Source of the DNA: Phycisphaerales bacterium Planc_01
GTDB lineage: Bacteria; Planctomycetota; Phycisphaerae; Sedimentisphaerales; Anaerobacaceae
Length of the DNA: 53,733 bases
Direction of reading: 5' to 3'
NCBI GenBank assembly: GCA_001603075.1
Contig: LVBB01000153.1
Location: 1-53,733, forward strand
Part shown: piece after piece, positions 44,572-51,640 of the stretch
Layout: each line of letters begins with the position of its first letter
How positions within the stretch are numbered: the stretch's first letter is position 1
Notes under the pieces: model-generated
Databases searched by the model: none
Told to the model about the DNA's origin: nothing
Seen by the model: the letters and a program-made list of their open reading frames with translations, nothing else
Made by a program: the position numbers and the translations under genes

Positions 44572-45225
44572 CTACCTCGCAGCAGCATAGGCCGGGGCCG
44601 CTTTGGAATCAAGGCCCAAATCGAGATGCGCCGGAACGATCTCGACACCGACGACGACATCGCGACCGAACGTGCGGCCGAACAGATCGGCCTTTCTCAG
44701 CACCTTCCTGAGGCTCACGGTGTCCCGGCTGAGCGCCCGCAACAGGACACATCGCGGGCGAATCTGGCAGAATACGTCGTCCACCAGCCCCGAGCGTCCC
44801 TCGTCCAGTCCGTCGGCCAGGCGCAATAGTGACGCCAGCTTCGCCACATAGAGCTGCGATTCGGCGTCGAGGTCGCGGAAGTAGGCGTGGTCCCCCTCCG
44901 GCAGCGAACCGCGGTGGTAGCGGGCTACCAAGGCGATGATGACCCGCTCCTCCGCTCTGAACGGCAATGAGGCCGAACGGAGGATGATATCGCGGGCCGT
45001 CTTGTGATGGTCCTTGGGGTCTTGGGATTTGCCGATGTCGTGGAGCAAGGCAGCCGCCCGCAGCCAGATCCGTTCGGTGTTGCCCATCCCATGCAAGGGC
45101 GCAAGCTGATCGAACAGCCGCAAGGCAAGCCGGCTGACTCGAAACGCGTGCCCCATGTCGAACGGGCAGGATCTGCCGAGTTCGACGACGCTGTCGGTGA
45201 TGTCTGCGATCTTCAAAGCAACCAT
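44572..45225 (-). CDS. Stand-alone HD domain hydrolase related to the Ppx/GppA C-terminal module
   Basis: A 217-residue single-domain HD protein, closely similar to the C-terminal half of the phosphoesterase-HD protein encoded 2 kb downstream. Shared motifs in order: FDMGHAFRVSRLALRLFDQL (about residues 22-41), RAAALLHDIGKSQDP (about 57-71, intact HD), HHKTARDIILRSASLPFRAEER (about 74-95), IALVARYHRGSLP (about 97-109), and LASLLRLADGLDEGR (about 129-143). This is the domain type that ends Ppx/GppA proteins. It begins the minus-strand polyphosphate cluster, 33 bases before the guanylate-kinase-like gene, and is divergent from ppk2 across a 240-bp gap. Intact metal ligands suggest phosphohydrolase activity. 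Substrate unknown. Confidence 0.85.
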   Translation of the reverse strand: MVALKIADITDSVVELGRSCPFDMGHAFRVSRLALRLFDQLAPLHGMGNTERIWLRAAALLHDIGKSQDPKDHHKTARDIILRSASLPFRAEERVIIALVARYHRGSLPEGDHAYFRDLDAESQLYVAKLASLLRLADGLDEGRSGLVDDVFCQIRPRCVLLRALSRDTVSLRKVLRKADLFGRTFGRDVVVGVEIVPAHLDLGLDSKAAPAYAAAR

Positions 45226-45366
45226 CCAATCGGCCCTGGGTCAGTTTCTCTTTTCCTACTACTTATCGGTCGAGCGGTCCGAATGCCTTGACCCTGCTTT
45301 TCGATCCGTCTATTGGAATGTACCGCGATGGCGCTTGCGCAAGGTTAGGAGGAAGTTAGTTTTCTG

Positions 45367-45396
45367 TTATGAGCCGTTCGGGCCTCGACGTATAAT
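45367..45396 (+). promoter_or_regulatory. Candidate ppk2 promoter
   Basis: A perfect -10 TATAAT at 45391-45396 with a weak TTATGA (45367-45372) 18 bases upstream. Expected start near 45403, leader about 64 nt to the ATG at 45467. No PhoB-box-like direct repeat (CTGTCAT type) was seen in the 240-bp divergent gap. Confidence 0.4.
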
Positions 45397-45466
45397 CCGG
45401 GTGGTGTAAGAAGGCCCGCCGAACGCGACGGCTCCAACACGATGTGGTCCGCCTGGAGATGCAGAC

Positions 45467-46276
45467 ATGAAGTTCAGCGAGCGATTCCGAGTCGAACCGG
45501 GCCAGAAGATCACATTGGCCAGGCGGGACCCCGACGATACGGCCCGTCTGCCCGACAAGAAGGCGGCCCACAAGCGGATGAAGCAGAACCTCAAGCGGCT
45601 CTCCGAACTGCAATATCTGCTGTATGCCGAGAACAAGCGTTCCGTGTTGATCGTCCTCCAGGCCATGGACGCCGGCGGCAAGGACGGGACCATTCGGCGC
45701 GTGATGGGGCCGCTGAACCCGCAGAGCTGCAAGGTCATCTCCTTCAAGACGCCCAACGAAGAGGAACTGGCCCACGATTTTCTCTGGCGCATCCATCGCG
45801 TCGCGCCCCGCAAAGGGGAGATTCGGATCTTCAATCGCTCGCATTACGAGGACGTGCTGATCGTACGCGTGCACAGCCTGGTCCCGAAATCCGTCTGGTC
45901 CAAGCGATACGATCAGATCAACGCGTTCGAGCATATCCTGGCCGAGAACGACACGCATATCCTGAAGTTCTACCTGCACATCAGCAAGGACGAGCAATAC
46001 CAGCGCCTGAAGGCCCGACTCGACGACCCGACCAAGCACTGGAAGGCCAGTCAAGCCGATTTCGACGAGAGGAAGTACTGGCCCGACTACACCAGGGCCT
46101 ACGAAGAGGCCCTGAGCAGGTGCAGCACGAACCATGCGCCGTGGTTCATCATTCCCGCCAACAAGAAGTGGTTCCGCAACTTCGCCATCTCGCAAATCCT
46201 CGTCGAGCATCTGTCGAAGCTGCGGATGAAATTCCCCAAGCCGACCGCCGACCTGTCGAAGATTGCGCTGGAGTAG
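45467..46276 (+). CDS. ppk2: Polyphosphate kinase 2 family protein (polyphosphate:nucleotide phosphotransferase)
   Basis: A 269-residue PPK2, which transfers phosphate from polyphosphate to nucleoside mono- or diphosphates. Walker A VLQAMDAGGKDGTIRRVMG (about residues 63-81) and Walker B-like RIFNRSHYEDVLIVRVH (about 120-136) are clear. The lid region follows (ISKDEQYQRLKARLDDP...KHWKASQADFDER). W(F/Y)IIPANKKWFRN near 227-238 is the PPK2 C-terminal signature. Length matches the short class I/III enzymes. SD GGAG stands eight bases before the ATG. It is divergent from the HD gene and is followed 24 bases later by a lipoprotein gene. Direction (nucleotide formation or polymer synthesis) cannot be told from sequence. 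Confidence 0.94.
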   Translation: MKFSERFRVEPGQKITLARRDPDDTARLPDKKAAHKRMKQNLKRLSELQYLLYAENKRSVLIVLQAMDAGGKDGTIRRVMGPLNPQSCKVISFKTPNEEELAHDFLWRIHRVAPRKGEIRIFNRSHYEDVLIVRVHSLVPKSVWSKRYDQINAFEHILAENDTHILKFYLHISKDEQYQRLKARLDDPTKHWKASQADFDERKYWPDYTRAYEEALSRCSTNHAPWFIIPANKKWFRNFAISQILVEHLSKLRMKFPKPTADLSKIALE

Positions 46277-46300
46277 CCAAACGTGGGAAAGGGATTCGCC

Positions 46301-46930
46301 ATGATCAGAACTCTTGCCGGGCTTGCCTTGGTCGCCCTGGCCGCTGCGGGATGCAGCCCGAGCTACCGCGTGGAGTTCAACGGCTACAGTGAGCTGACCG
46401 AGCCGATCTCCCGACAGGCCCCCATTCATGTTGCGACCGATCCCAACGCAGAGAACCTCATCTTCCAGAGGCAGATCCTGGCCAAGGCCGAGCGGCTCCT
46501 CCAGGGCGAGGGCTACACCCTCGCGGAGAGCCCGGAGAAGGCGACCTATGAGATCGTCTTCCGCGTGGGCACGACGACGCAGGATGTGGTGGACCGCCGC
46601 CCGACGCCGGAGATGCGGGCGGGCTTTCTGTACGGGGGATACAGTCGAGGTTTCGGCTTCGGCCATACGGCCTATGCGCCTTACTATGACACGCTGTACA
46701 GCCAGTGGCTCGTCCTGCGGTTGCTCAGGAATGACCGTCAGACACAGCAGAAACAACTCGTCTGGGTCGGCGAGGCGACGATACGTACCGACCGGCCCAC
46801 GCTTCGACAGGCCGTCGATTATCTGCTCGTCGCCTGTATCGAACACCTGGGCGCCGACACGAGGCAGCAGATCACCGTCCGGATCCAAGGCAACGACCCT
46901 CGCGTGCTGGACATCGCCGCTGAACCGTAG
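46301..46930 (+). CDS. DUF4136-like lipoprotein
   Basis: A 209-residue exported protein. A lipoprotein signal (TLAGLALVALAAAGC) ends with a cysteine at about residue 18 in a good lipobox (LAAAGC). The mature part has a YRVEFNGYS strand and an N-terminal segment with PIHVATDPNAENLIFQRQ, resembling DUF4136 lipoproteins of unknown function. A glycine/tyrosine-rich patch (YGGYSRGFGFGHTAYAPYY, about 110-128) is in the middle, and LGADTRQQITVRIQG is near the end. ATG 46301 has GGGAAAGGG upstream. The in-frame GTG at 46283 contains that SD and is less likely. It starts 24 bases after ppk2, so probably co-transcribed, but a link to polyphosphate is not shown. Confidence 0.65.
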   Translation: MIRTLAGLALVALAAAGCSPSYRVEFNGYSELTEPISRQAPIHVATDPNAENLIFQRQILAKAERLLQGEGYTLAESPEKATYEIVFRVGTTTQDVVDRRPTPEMRAGFLYGGYSRGFGFGHTAYAPYYDTLYSQWLVLRLLRNDRQTQQKQLVWVGEATIRTDRPTLRQAVDYLLVACIEHLGADTRQQITVRIQGNDPRVLDIAAEP

Positions 46931-46945
46931 CATGGATCGGAATGC

Positions 46946-48241
46946 ATGACGTCACGGCCGGAGGAAACCAACCACAATATGGACAGCGAGATCTGTATCC
47001 TCGGGGCCGGACCGGCCGGATTGATGGCGGCGATCTGCGCCGCACGCGAGCGCCCCGGCGTCACCGTCGTCGAAGCGAGCCCGTCGGCCGGACGAAAGCT
47101 CCTGGTCACCGGAGGCGGACGCTGCAATCTCACGCACGATGCCACCATCGACGAGTTCGTTCGCGCGTTCGGCGAGGCGGGCCGGTTCCTTCGCCACAGC
47201 CTCCACGAGATGTCACCGACTGACGTCCGCACGTTCTTCCACGATCACGGCCTGCTCACGACGGTCGAGGCCGACGGCTGCGTCTTCCCTGCGGATGGCC
47301 GCGCGGTCGATGTGCGGGAAGTCCTCCTGACCGAAGCCGAGCGGGCCGGAGTAAGACTGCGATGCGGAAGCCCTGCGATCGGAGTCGCTCTGGAAGAGAA
47401 CGCTTTCGCTGTCGCCACGGCCCGGCACGTCGTCCGGGCAAAGCGACTGATCGTGGCCACGGGAGGCGTCTCCTGGCCGCAGACCGGCTCGACCGGCGAC
47501 GGCTACCGGTTCGCCGCGGCCTTGGGCCATACCGTCGTGGCCCCGAAGGCAGCCCTGGTGCCCTTGATAACGCAGCAGAAATGGCCGGGCAGCCTGGCGG
47601 GCGTCGCGGTCCGGGATGTGCGCATCTACGCCAAGTGCAGCCCGCGGAAGATCGCCTCCGTCGGCGCGATCGTCTTCACGCAGGACGGCCTCGGCGGGCC
47701 CGCCGCACAGGACATCAGCCGTCTGCTCGCCGACGAACTTGCCGATGGAAGAAGCGACATCGGCCTGTGCATCGACCTGCTCCCGCAGACCCCATTGCCT
47801 GAACTGGATGGGCAACTTCAACAGAGACTGTCGGCCCATGCCCGAAAGACCATCTCGAACGTCCTGGCCGAACTCGTCCCGAGACGACTGGCCGCGACGC
47901 TCTGCACGCTGGCCGGGTGCGACGGCGAGACCCAGGCCGGCCAGGTCAGCAAGGAGACGCGCAGGGCGATTGCCGCACTTCTCAAGGCCCTGCCGGTGAA
48001 TGTCACGGGCACACGGCCCATCGCAGAGGCCACCGTAACGCGCGGCGGCGTGGACCGACGGCAGATCGACCCCAAGACCATGGCATCGAAGGTCTGCACG
48101 GGCCTGTACTTCGCCGGCGAGCTCATCGATGCCGAAGGCCCCTGCGGCGGGTACAACCTGCAGATGTGCTTTTCCACTGGGGCCCTGGCCGGGCGCTCGG
48201 CGGCCCGCTCGCTCAGCAACAAGTCCCCGTCCACAGCGTAA
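46946..48241 (+). CDS. HI0933/YhiN-family NAD(P)/FAD-dependent oxidoreductase
   Basis: A 431-residue flavoprotein. FAD-binding ICILGAGPAGLMAAICAARE (starts about residue 16), SAGRKLLVTGGGRCNLTHD (about 48-66) and LIVATGGVSWPQTGSTGDGYRFA (about 168-190) are the signatures of the HI0933/BaiN-like family. Near the C terminus, AEATVTRGGVDRRQIDPKTMASK...GLYFAGELIDAEGPCGGYNLQ carries the conserved end of these proteins. Cytosolic. No physiological reaction is firmly assigned to most members. Start at 46946 is accepted, with ATG 46979 (MDSEICILG) as alternative, since a GGAGG lies upstream of the second but somewhat far. Convergent with the M48 gene, 17 bases apart. Confidence 0.9.
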   Translation: MTSRPEETNHNMDSEICILGAGPAGLMAAICAARERPGVTVVEASPSAGRKLLVTGGGRCNLTHDATIDEFVRAFGEAGRFLRHSLHEMSPTDVRTFFHDHGLLTTVEADGCVFPADGRAVDVREVLLTEAERAGVRLRCGSPAIGVALEENAFAVATARHVVRAKRLIVATGGVSWPQTGSTGDGYRFAAALGHTVVAPKAALVPLITQQKWPGSLAGVAVRDVRIYAKCSPRKIASVGAIVFTQDGLGGPAAQDISRLLADELADGRSDIGLCIDLLPQTPLPELDGQLQQRLSAHARKTISNVLAELVPRRLAATLCTLAGCDGETQAGQVSKETRRAIAALLKALPVNVTGTRPIAEATVTRGGVDRRQIDPKTMASKVCTGLYFAGELIDAEGPCGGYNLQMCFSTGALAGRSAARSLSNKSPSTA

Positions 48242-48258
48242 ACGTCAGAGCCGCGTCG

Positions 48259-49074
48259 TCAACTGGCGGGTCTGTAGTACTCCATCGCCTCGGGGACGAG
48301 CGCCTTGAGATTGCGGATTCGAGTCGAATCGGCCGGGTGCGTGCTGAGGAACTCCGGGGTCTGCTCGCCGCTCTTCATCCCCGCCATCCGCTCCCAGAAC
48401 GCCGCCGCCGCGGCCGGATCGTAGCCCGCCATCGCCATGAAGATCAGACCCAGGCGGTCCGCCTCGTTCTCGTGCAGTCGGCTGAACGGAAGCAATACAC
48501 CCACCTGCGAGCCCATGCCATACGACGTCATAAACAGGCTCTTCGTCGTCTCAGGTTGTTCCCTCAGCGCGACCGACAACGCCATCCCTCCCATCTCGAC
48601 GATCAGGCTCTGCGTCATCCGCTCGGCCCCATGCTTGGCGAAGATGTGGGCGATCTCGTGGCCGACGACCACCGCCAGGCCCGCCTCGTCCTGCGTCACG
48701 GGCAGAATGCCCGTATAGACGACAACCTTGCCGCCCGGCATGGCAAAAGCGTTGACCGCGTTGTCCTCAACGAGATTGAACTCCCACTTGTAGCCCTCGA
48801 ACGGGTCCTTCGCCAGATTCATGCGGGCGTACTCGTCCACGGCCTTGACGATCCGCTCGCCCACGCGCTGGACCATCGCGTTCTTCTGGCCGTCCGTACT
48901 GACCTTGTTCTCGGAGATGAACTGGGCATATTGCTGAACGCTCAGCGAATTGATGATCGAGTCGGGCACAAGGTTGAACTGCCGCCGGCCCGTAATCCCT
49001 ACCTCTGCGCAACCAGCCACCAGAGACATCCATCCGATCACCAGAGTCAACAGCCATCTGTTCGCCACATTCAT
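48259..49074 (-). CDS. M48-family metalloprotease lipoprotein (LoiP/BepA-like)
   Basis: A 271-residue exported zinc protease. The lipoprotein signal WLLTLVIGWMSLVAGC ends with cysteine at about residue 22. The mature chain starts with GITGRRQFNLVPDS, typical of M48C lipoproteins. The zinc motif is VVVGHEIAHIFAKHGAERM (HEIAH, about 138-142). The third-ligand region is HENEADRLGLIFMAMAGYDP (about 201-220), and STHPADSTRIRNL is the C-terminal signature. Members process outer membrane proteins or quality control in the envelope. SD GGAG precedes the ATG at 49074. Stop is 17 bases from the convergent flavoprotein gene. Confidence 0.93.
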   Translation of the reverse strand: MNVANRWLLTLVIGWMSLVAGCAEVGITGRRQFNLVPDSIINSLSVQQYAQFISENKVSTDGQKNAMVQRVGERIVKAVDEYARMNLAKDPFEGYKWEFNLVEDNAVNAFAMPGGKVVVYTGILPVTQDEAGLAVVVGHEIAHIFAKHGAERMTQSLIVEMGGMALSVALREQPETTKSLFMTSYGMGSQVGVLLPFSRLHENEADRLGLIFMAMAGYDPAAAAAFWERMAGMKSGEQTPEFLSTHPADSTRIRNLKALVPEAMEYYRPAS

Positions 49075-49220
49075 GGACGTTCTCCTTTCGTCCTCAAGGT
49101 ACAGTCGTCGCGGCCGTCGGCCGCCCTACTTGACACATCCTGCACCATTAGGCCGTCGTCATCGCCCACACGCAAACCTTTTTTCCCGCTCGGTGCGAGC
49201 CGGCATCGGTCCGGGTCGGA

Positions 49221-49260
49221 CAGAAAAAGAGCCGGAGGCAGCGAGAACACCGCCTCCGGC
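49221..49260 (-). terminator. Intrinsic terminator of the sugar-processing operon
   Basis: A perfect 9-bp stem GCCGGAGGC/GCCTCCGGC (49231-49239 and 49252-49260) with 12-base loop, followed on the minus strand by TCTTTTTCTG. It lies 24 bases after the stop of the sugar isomerase gene and before the M48 gene. Confidence 0.85.
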
Positions 49261-49283
49261 CTGTTTCCTGTCAAGTCCAATGA

Positions 49284-50099
49284 CTACGGCCAGAAGTTGC
49301 GCAGGTAGCCGATACTCCTGTTGGCAATGGTCTCGGGGTCGGGGTCATACTTGAAGACCTCGACCGAGAGCCACTGGTCCCAGCCAACCTCGGCGATCGC
49401 CTCGGCGATGGGGGCATAATCGACCTCGCCCATGCCGGGACCATAGAGGTTGGCATCGTTGACGTGGAAATGGCCGATCTCGTCGGCCGTCACCGAGCGG
49501 ATGACATCGGGCACCGGCTTGCTCTCCGAGCACATCGCCTTGACGTCGAGATGGATCTTCAGGCTCGGATGGTTCACCTGGCGAACCATCTTCATTCCTT
49601 CATCGACCGTATTGATGAAGTCCGTCTCCGCAGGCGACAGCGGCTCCAAACAGATCGTCAGGCCGAAATCACCTGCCTTATCGAGCACGGAGCCAAGCAG
49701 GTCGGCCGCACGTTGCCACGCGCCGCTGTACGTCTGACCCGCGACGAGGCTTCTCTGCTTGGGCGAGCCGAGCACGAGGACCTTTCCGCCGAGATCGCTG
49801 CACAGATCGAGCAGAGCGCGGAGGTAATCCCGCGTGCGCGTCCAGGTCGCCTCGTCCGGCGTGGTCATGTGCAGGCCCGTCGGCCCGGCGAACAGCCAGT
49901 GCAGCCCCACGCATTCGAGCCCGTGGTCTTCGATCACCCGCCGGGTCTCTTTGCGTTGCGATGCACTGACCTCAGTCGCCGACGGCGCCAACGTGAACGG
50001 CGCGATCTCCAGACCATGATAGCCCAGCCGCCGCGCGATCTTGGCCACCTCGGCCATCGGCCGGCCTTCAAACATCTCGTTGCACAACGCGAACCGCAT
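49284..50099 (-). CDS. Sugar phosphate isomerase/epimerase (xylose isomerase-like TIM barrel)
   Basis: A 271-residue AP_endonuc_2-type TIM barrel. Metal-binding residues are visible in ICLEPLSPAETD (E, about residue 150), KIHLDVKAMCSE (D, about 185), GHFHVNDANLYGPGMGEVDY (H, about 210) and LSVEVFKYDPDPE (E, about 242). The N terminus RFALCNEMFEGRPMAEVAKIARRLGY is typical of the family. No signal peptide, so cytosolic, unlike the two upstream proteins. It overlaps the Gfo/Idh/MocA stop by TGATG, which implies coupled translation and related substrate. Such proteins isomerise or epimerise sugars or inositols. Exact substrate unknown. An intrinsic terminator follows the stop. Confidence 0.9.
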   Translation of the reverse strand: MRFALCNEMFEGRPMAEVAKIARRLGYHGLEIAPFTLAPSATEVSASQRKETRRVIEDHGLECVGLHWLFAGPTGLHMTTPDEATWTRTRDYLRALLDLCSDLGGKVLVLGSPKQRSLVAGQTYSGAWQRAADLLGSVLDKAGDFGLTICLEPLSPAETDFINTVDEGMKMVRQVNHPSLKIHLDVKAMCSESKPVPDVIRSVTADEIGHFHVNDANLYGPGMGEVDYAPIAEAIAEVGWDQWLSVEVFKYDPDPETIANRSIGYLRNFWP

Positions 50100-51574
50100 C
50101 AGACGTTCTCCGGAACGACGAACGGCTCACGGTAGTTGCGCTTCAGGAACATGTTGGCCAGCTCACTGTGTTCGCCGACGTACTGCTCTTTGTCCGCGTC
50201 CATCGTCAGCATCGGCCCGATGGTGATGGGCTCTTTCTCCAGGTCCACCTCGTTGGCAGCCAGGTGTTCGAGCATCCGGTTGAACGAGTCCATCATTTCC
50301 GCGTTGTCGCCGATGGTCGCCTTGATCTCCTCGGGTGTCGCCTTCTTGCCCAGGCGATGGGAGGTATTGGCCATGTGGCACAGGGCGGCCGACAGGTGTC
50401 CGATCTCGATGTCGCCGTTGAGGTCGCTGACCTTGCGGCTGCGAACCGCTTTGATGAAGTTCTCGTGGTGTCCGGCGCCGCCGCGACCGGTGAACTGCTT
50501 GATCCGGTTGCCGTCGTTGTCAAAGACCCAGCCGCCGCCGTCATCGCAGGGGAAGTAGCCGCCTTCGCACTGCACGCAGTCGCCCACGCGCGTGCCACGG
50601 AAATGATCCATCGCGCGGTCATTTTTCTTGCGGGGCAGTCCGCGGACCTCGAAGATCAGCGGGGCCGGCTTGTAATCGAAGTAGGCGATCTGCGTGTTGG
50701 CGGTCTCGCCGACGTCGTCGGTCTCGCCCATGCCGAAGCGGCCGCCGATGCTGAAGGCGTGTCGCGGAAGCCCCGGATCGCCCAGCGCCCAGCGAGCGAT
50801 GTCCATCTCGTGCGGACCCTGGTTGCCGATGTCGCCGTTGCCGGTGTTCCACATCCAGTGCCAGACATAATGGAATTGGCTGCGGTGCAGCGGGACCATG
50901 TCGGCCGGACCACACCACTGGTTGTAGTCCACGGTGGCCGGAATCGGCGCCGGGCCGTTCGTGCCCGGAACGATCCCGTTGGTACCGGGGCCCCGTCCCT
51001 TGTAGCAGAACCCGCGAACCCACTTGATCTTGCCGATGTGACCTTCCTTGATCCACTCGAATGCGGCCGGATGCGCCTCGGACGAGCGCTTCTGCATCCC
51101 GATCTGCACGATGCGCTTGTACTTGCGGGCTGCTTCGACCATCTTGCGGCCTTCCCAGATGCAGTAGCTGGCCGGCTTCTCGATGTACACGTCTTTGCCC
51201 GCCTGGCAGGCCCACACCGTCACCAGCGCGTGCCAGTGATTGGGCGTCGCCGAAGTGATGACGTCGATGTCCTTGTCTTCGAGCAGCTTGCGGACGTCGG
51301 TATAGGTCCGCAGCTTGTACCCTTCCTTCTCCTCGAACGCCTTGGCCTTGCCCTCCATCTGCCGGGTATCGGCGTCGCAGATGGCCACCAGCTTGGCGCC
51401 TTCGCAGCCGTGAAAGTACCGCATGTGGCCTCCGCCCTGGCCGCCGACCCCGACGACGGCCACGCGGATCTGGTCGTTGGCGCCGAGCACGCGCGAGTGC
51501 GGGGCCGCCAGCGCCAGGCCCACTCCGGCGGCCACCGAGCTCTTGATGAAGTCGCGACGTGTTACACTACCCAT
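50099..51574 (-). CDS. Tat-exported Gfo/Idh/MocA family oxidoreductase
   Basis: A 491-residue oxidoreductase with twin-arginine signal TRRDFIKSSVAAGVGLALAAP (about residues 5-25). The Rossmann motif VAVVGVGGQGGGHMRYF (about 38-54) and the EKP catalytic motif DVYIEKPASYCIWEGRKM (about 128-145) define the Gfo/Idh/MocA family. The long C-terminal domain has QFHYVWHWMWNTGNGDIGNQGPHEMDIARW (about 225-254), the pattern of glycosidase-like or dehydrogenase members of planctomycetes. Substrate sugar unknown. The protein is predicted to be exported folded with NAD(P). SD AAAGGAG stands before ATG 51574. It lies 66 bases after the fusion protein stop and overlaps the isomerase gene by TGATG. Confidence 0.95.
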   Translation of the reverse strand: MGSVTRRDFIKSSVAAGVGLALAAPHSRVLGANDQIRVAVVGVGGQGGGHMRYFHGCEGAKLVAICDADTRQMEGKAKAFEEKEGYKLRTYTDVRKLLEDKDIDVITSATPNHWHALVTVWACQAGKDVYIEKPASYCIWEGRKMVEAARKYKRIVQIGMQKRSSEAHPAAFEWIKEGHIGKIKWVRGFCYKGRGPGTNGIVPGTNGPAPIPATVDYNQWCGPADMVPLHRSQFHYVWHWMWNTGNGDIGNQGPHEMDIARWALGDPGLPRHAFSIGGRFGMGETDDVGETANTQIAYFDYKPAPLIFEVRGLPRKKNDRAMDHFRGTRVGDCVQCEGGYFPCDDGGGWVFDNDGNRIKQFTGRGGAGHHENFIKAVRSRKVSDLNGDIEIGHLSAALCHMANTSHRLGKKATPEEIKATIGDNAEMMDSFNRMLEHLAANEVDLEKEPITIGPMLTMDADKEQYVGEHSELANMFLKRNYREPFVVPENV

Positions 51575-51640
51575 AATGGCTCCTTTCGTCTAAAGGTCTG
51601 CACTCGAATGCGATTGCATTCGTCTGTCTTTCGTCTTGCC

